Of a stretch of DNA of 13,723 bases, positions 12,508-13,723 are shown piece by piece. A program made the translations under genes and the position numbers. The notes below the pieces were generated by a model that was given only the letters and a program-made list of their open reading frames with translations, did not search any database and was not told where the DNA came from. Every line of letters starts with the position of its first letter. Position 1 is the stretch's first letter. Origin of the DNA: Hyphomicrobiales bacterium (GTDB lineage: Bacteria; Pseudomonadota; Alphaproteobacteria; Rhizobiales; CAYWUX01); NCBI GenBank assembly GCA_028279265.1, contig JANQOC010000124.1:1-13723 (forward strand), read 5' to 3'.

Positions 12508-13595
12508 ATGAACATCAAGCTTAAACATTTGCTGAAGGTCAATAAGCGGCTCGCTAACGGGACGACCAAGCACTATTACTATTATCGTAAAAACATGCGT
12601 CGCGTTCACGGAGAGTATGGATCTCCCGAGTTTCTGTATTCCTATGCCCAAGCTGCGAAGTACGATTCATCGAAACTTGACGCCAATCTGGATGGACTCA
12701 TCGGTCGATATCTGTTGTCTGGTGAGTATTCGGAACTGATGCCACGAACAAAAAAAGATTATTCGAAGTGGCTTGACAAGATCAGAGAAAAATTCGGCAC
12801 GATGCCGATAATTGTGCTGAACGATAAGCGCGTACGGGGAGATTTTAAGAAGTGGCGCGCCGAGATAGCAAAGAGTTCTCGCAAGCAGGCGGATTACATG
12901 TGGTCCGTAATTCGTCTCGTCGTCAAATGGGGATGCGACCATGGAGAACTCGCTTCCAATCACTTTACCAATCCGGCCGTCTGTACAAGAGTGACAGATC
13001 AGACCTGATCTGGCTGCCAGAAGATGTCGACGCGTGGATGAGCGTTGCGCCGAGCCACATGCAGCAAGCCATGATATTGGGATTGCACTCCGGTCAACGA
13101 GAAGGTGACGTTCTCGAAATGACCTGGAACAACTATGACGGATCCGTACTCACTATTCGTCAAAACAAAACGGGTCGCAAAGTCTACATCCCATGCAGTC
13201 AGACTTTGAAGAGTATGCTCGACAAAATGGACTGGAAACAAATGACCATTTTGACATTTGTAAAAGGTCTCCCTTGGGGAGCGGACAATTTCCGGCACAA
13301 ATGGGCTGCAGTGAGCCGCGAAGCCGGCATCAAAAAACTCAAGTTTCAGGACCTCAGGGGAACGACCGTGACCATCCTAACAGAACAGGGTTGCAGCAAC
13401 ATGGAGATTGCCTCAATCACCGGTCACAAATCCGATAGTGTTCAGAAAATCATCGACGTATATGCCTCCCGCACGAAGGCTCTGGCGCAGTCCGCAATCC
13501 TCAAATTTGAGAACGATTCAAGATCAAAAGTGAAAACCAAAGTGAAAACCAAAGCTTTGGGCAGTGCGAAAAATTCGCGTAAGTCATTGAAATAA
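12508..13595 (+). pseudogene. Tyrosine recombinase/integrase, broken by a -1 frameshift
   Basis: The N-terminal part is read from ATG 12508 (GGAAG just upstream): MNIKLKHLLKVNKRLANGT, HYYYYRKNMRR, the usual opening of tRNA-targeting phage-type integrases. This frame ends at a TGA at 13006-13008. The catalytic half continues in the frame one base back: GRLYKSDRSDLIWLPEDVDA, then R in SGQREGD (13098-13100), K in QNKTGRK, H in ITGHKS (13425-13427) and the nucleophile Tyr in YASRT (13461-13463). The junction lies at about 12965-12985, where N-P should be followed by a G-R-L-Y-type stretch, consistent with loss of one base; no slippery heptamer is visible. The box II motif reads FQDLRG instead of FHDLRG, so the catalytic His is Gln. 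The C-terminus contains a KVKTKVKTK tandem. The stop codon lies one base from the tRNA-Arg 3' end, the expected position for an island integrase. It may be inactive, or the frameshift may be a sequencing error. Confidence 0.85.
13527..13554 (+). repeat. Short tandem repeat in the integrase C-terminus
   Basis: The 12-base unit AAAGTGAAAACC occurs twice (13527-13538, 13539-13550), followed by a partial AAAG. It stays in frame and encodes a basic KVKT-KVKT-K tail. Confidence 0.75.
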
Positions 13596-13596
13596 T

Positions 13597-13673
<77 letters not shown>

Positions 13674-13723
13674 GCTGTTGGTGCCGGTTTGGGAGCGCGT
13701 TTGGCCGGTTCCCGACCGGGCTA

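Noticed and set aside
12930..13008. Programmed -1 frameshifting in the integrase
   Set aside because: No X-XXY-YYZ slippery heptamer or following stem is visible near the frame change; a one-base loss or sequencing error is simpler.

Overview
The window looks like one end of a genomic island in a proteobacterium, most likely an alphaproteobacterium. This rests on the tRNA-associated integrase family, the mix of aromatic-degradation genes and a dispersed repeat whose reverse strand reads MSALGGKAD. From memory, that peptide is common among spurious small ORFs in alphaproteobacterial annotations. No marker gene fixes the taxon.

Layout, left to right. (1) 1-1791, plus strand: the end of a carboxymuconolactone-decarboxylase-like gene, a small cupin and a ketopantoate-reductase-like oxidoreductase, closely spaced as an operon. 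(2) 1792-2227: gene-free, with a first copy of the hairpin repeat. (3) 2228-4514: three genes that look AT-richer than their neighbours: a DUF5519/'luciferase'-domain protein, a secreted RCC1-like repeat protein and, convergent to it, a secreted ankyrin-repeat protein. (4) 4515-4793: a second repeat copy that runs into the 3' end of the next gene. (5) 4773-12094: a catabolic block with two divergent promoter regions. It holds a gamma-resorcylate-decarboxylase-like amidohydrolase and a CocE/NonD hydrolase (minus), a VanA-type Rieske oxygenase (plus), an alpha/beta hydrolase and a luciferase-family flavin monooxygenase (minus), and a LysR regulator (plus). (6) 12095-12507: gene-free, with a third repeat copy. 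(7) 12508-13595: a tyrosine integrase broken by a -1 frameshift. (8) 13597-13673, minus strand: tRNA-Arg(TCT) with an encoded CCA; its 3' end lies one base from the integrase stop codon.

Working model (inference): the LysR protein controls a pathway in which the two hydrolases release an aromatic acid from an ester or amide, the Rieske oxygenase demethylates or hydroxylates it, the amidohydrolase decarboxylates it, and the flavin monooxygenase oxidises the product further. No Rieske reductase or ring-cleavage dioxygenase is visible here, so the pathway must draw on genes elsewhere. The most unusual structural signal is the repeat: an array of imperfect palindromes at about 47-base pitch, found in all three large gaps between modules. 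Two copies share identical 46/47-base spacing, and one has supplied the C-terminus and stop codon of the decarboxylase.
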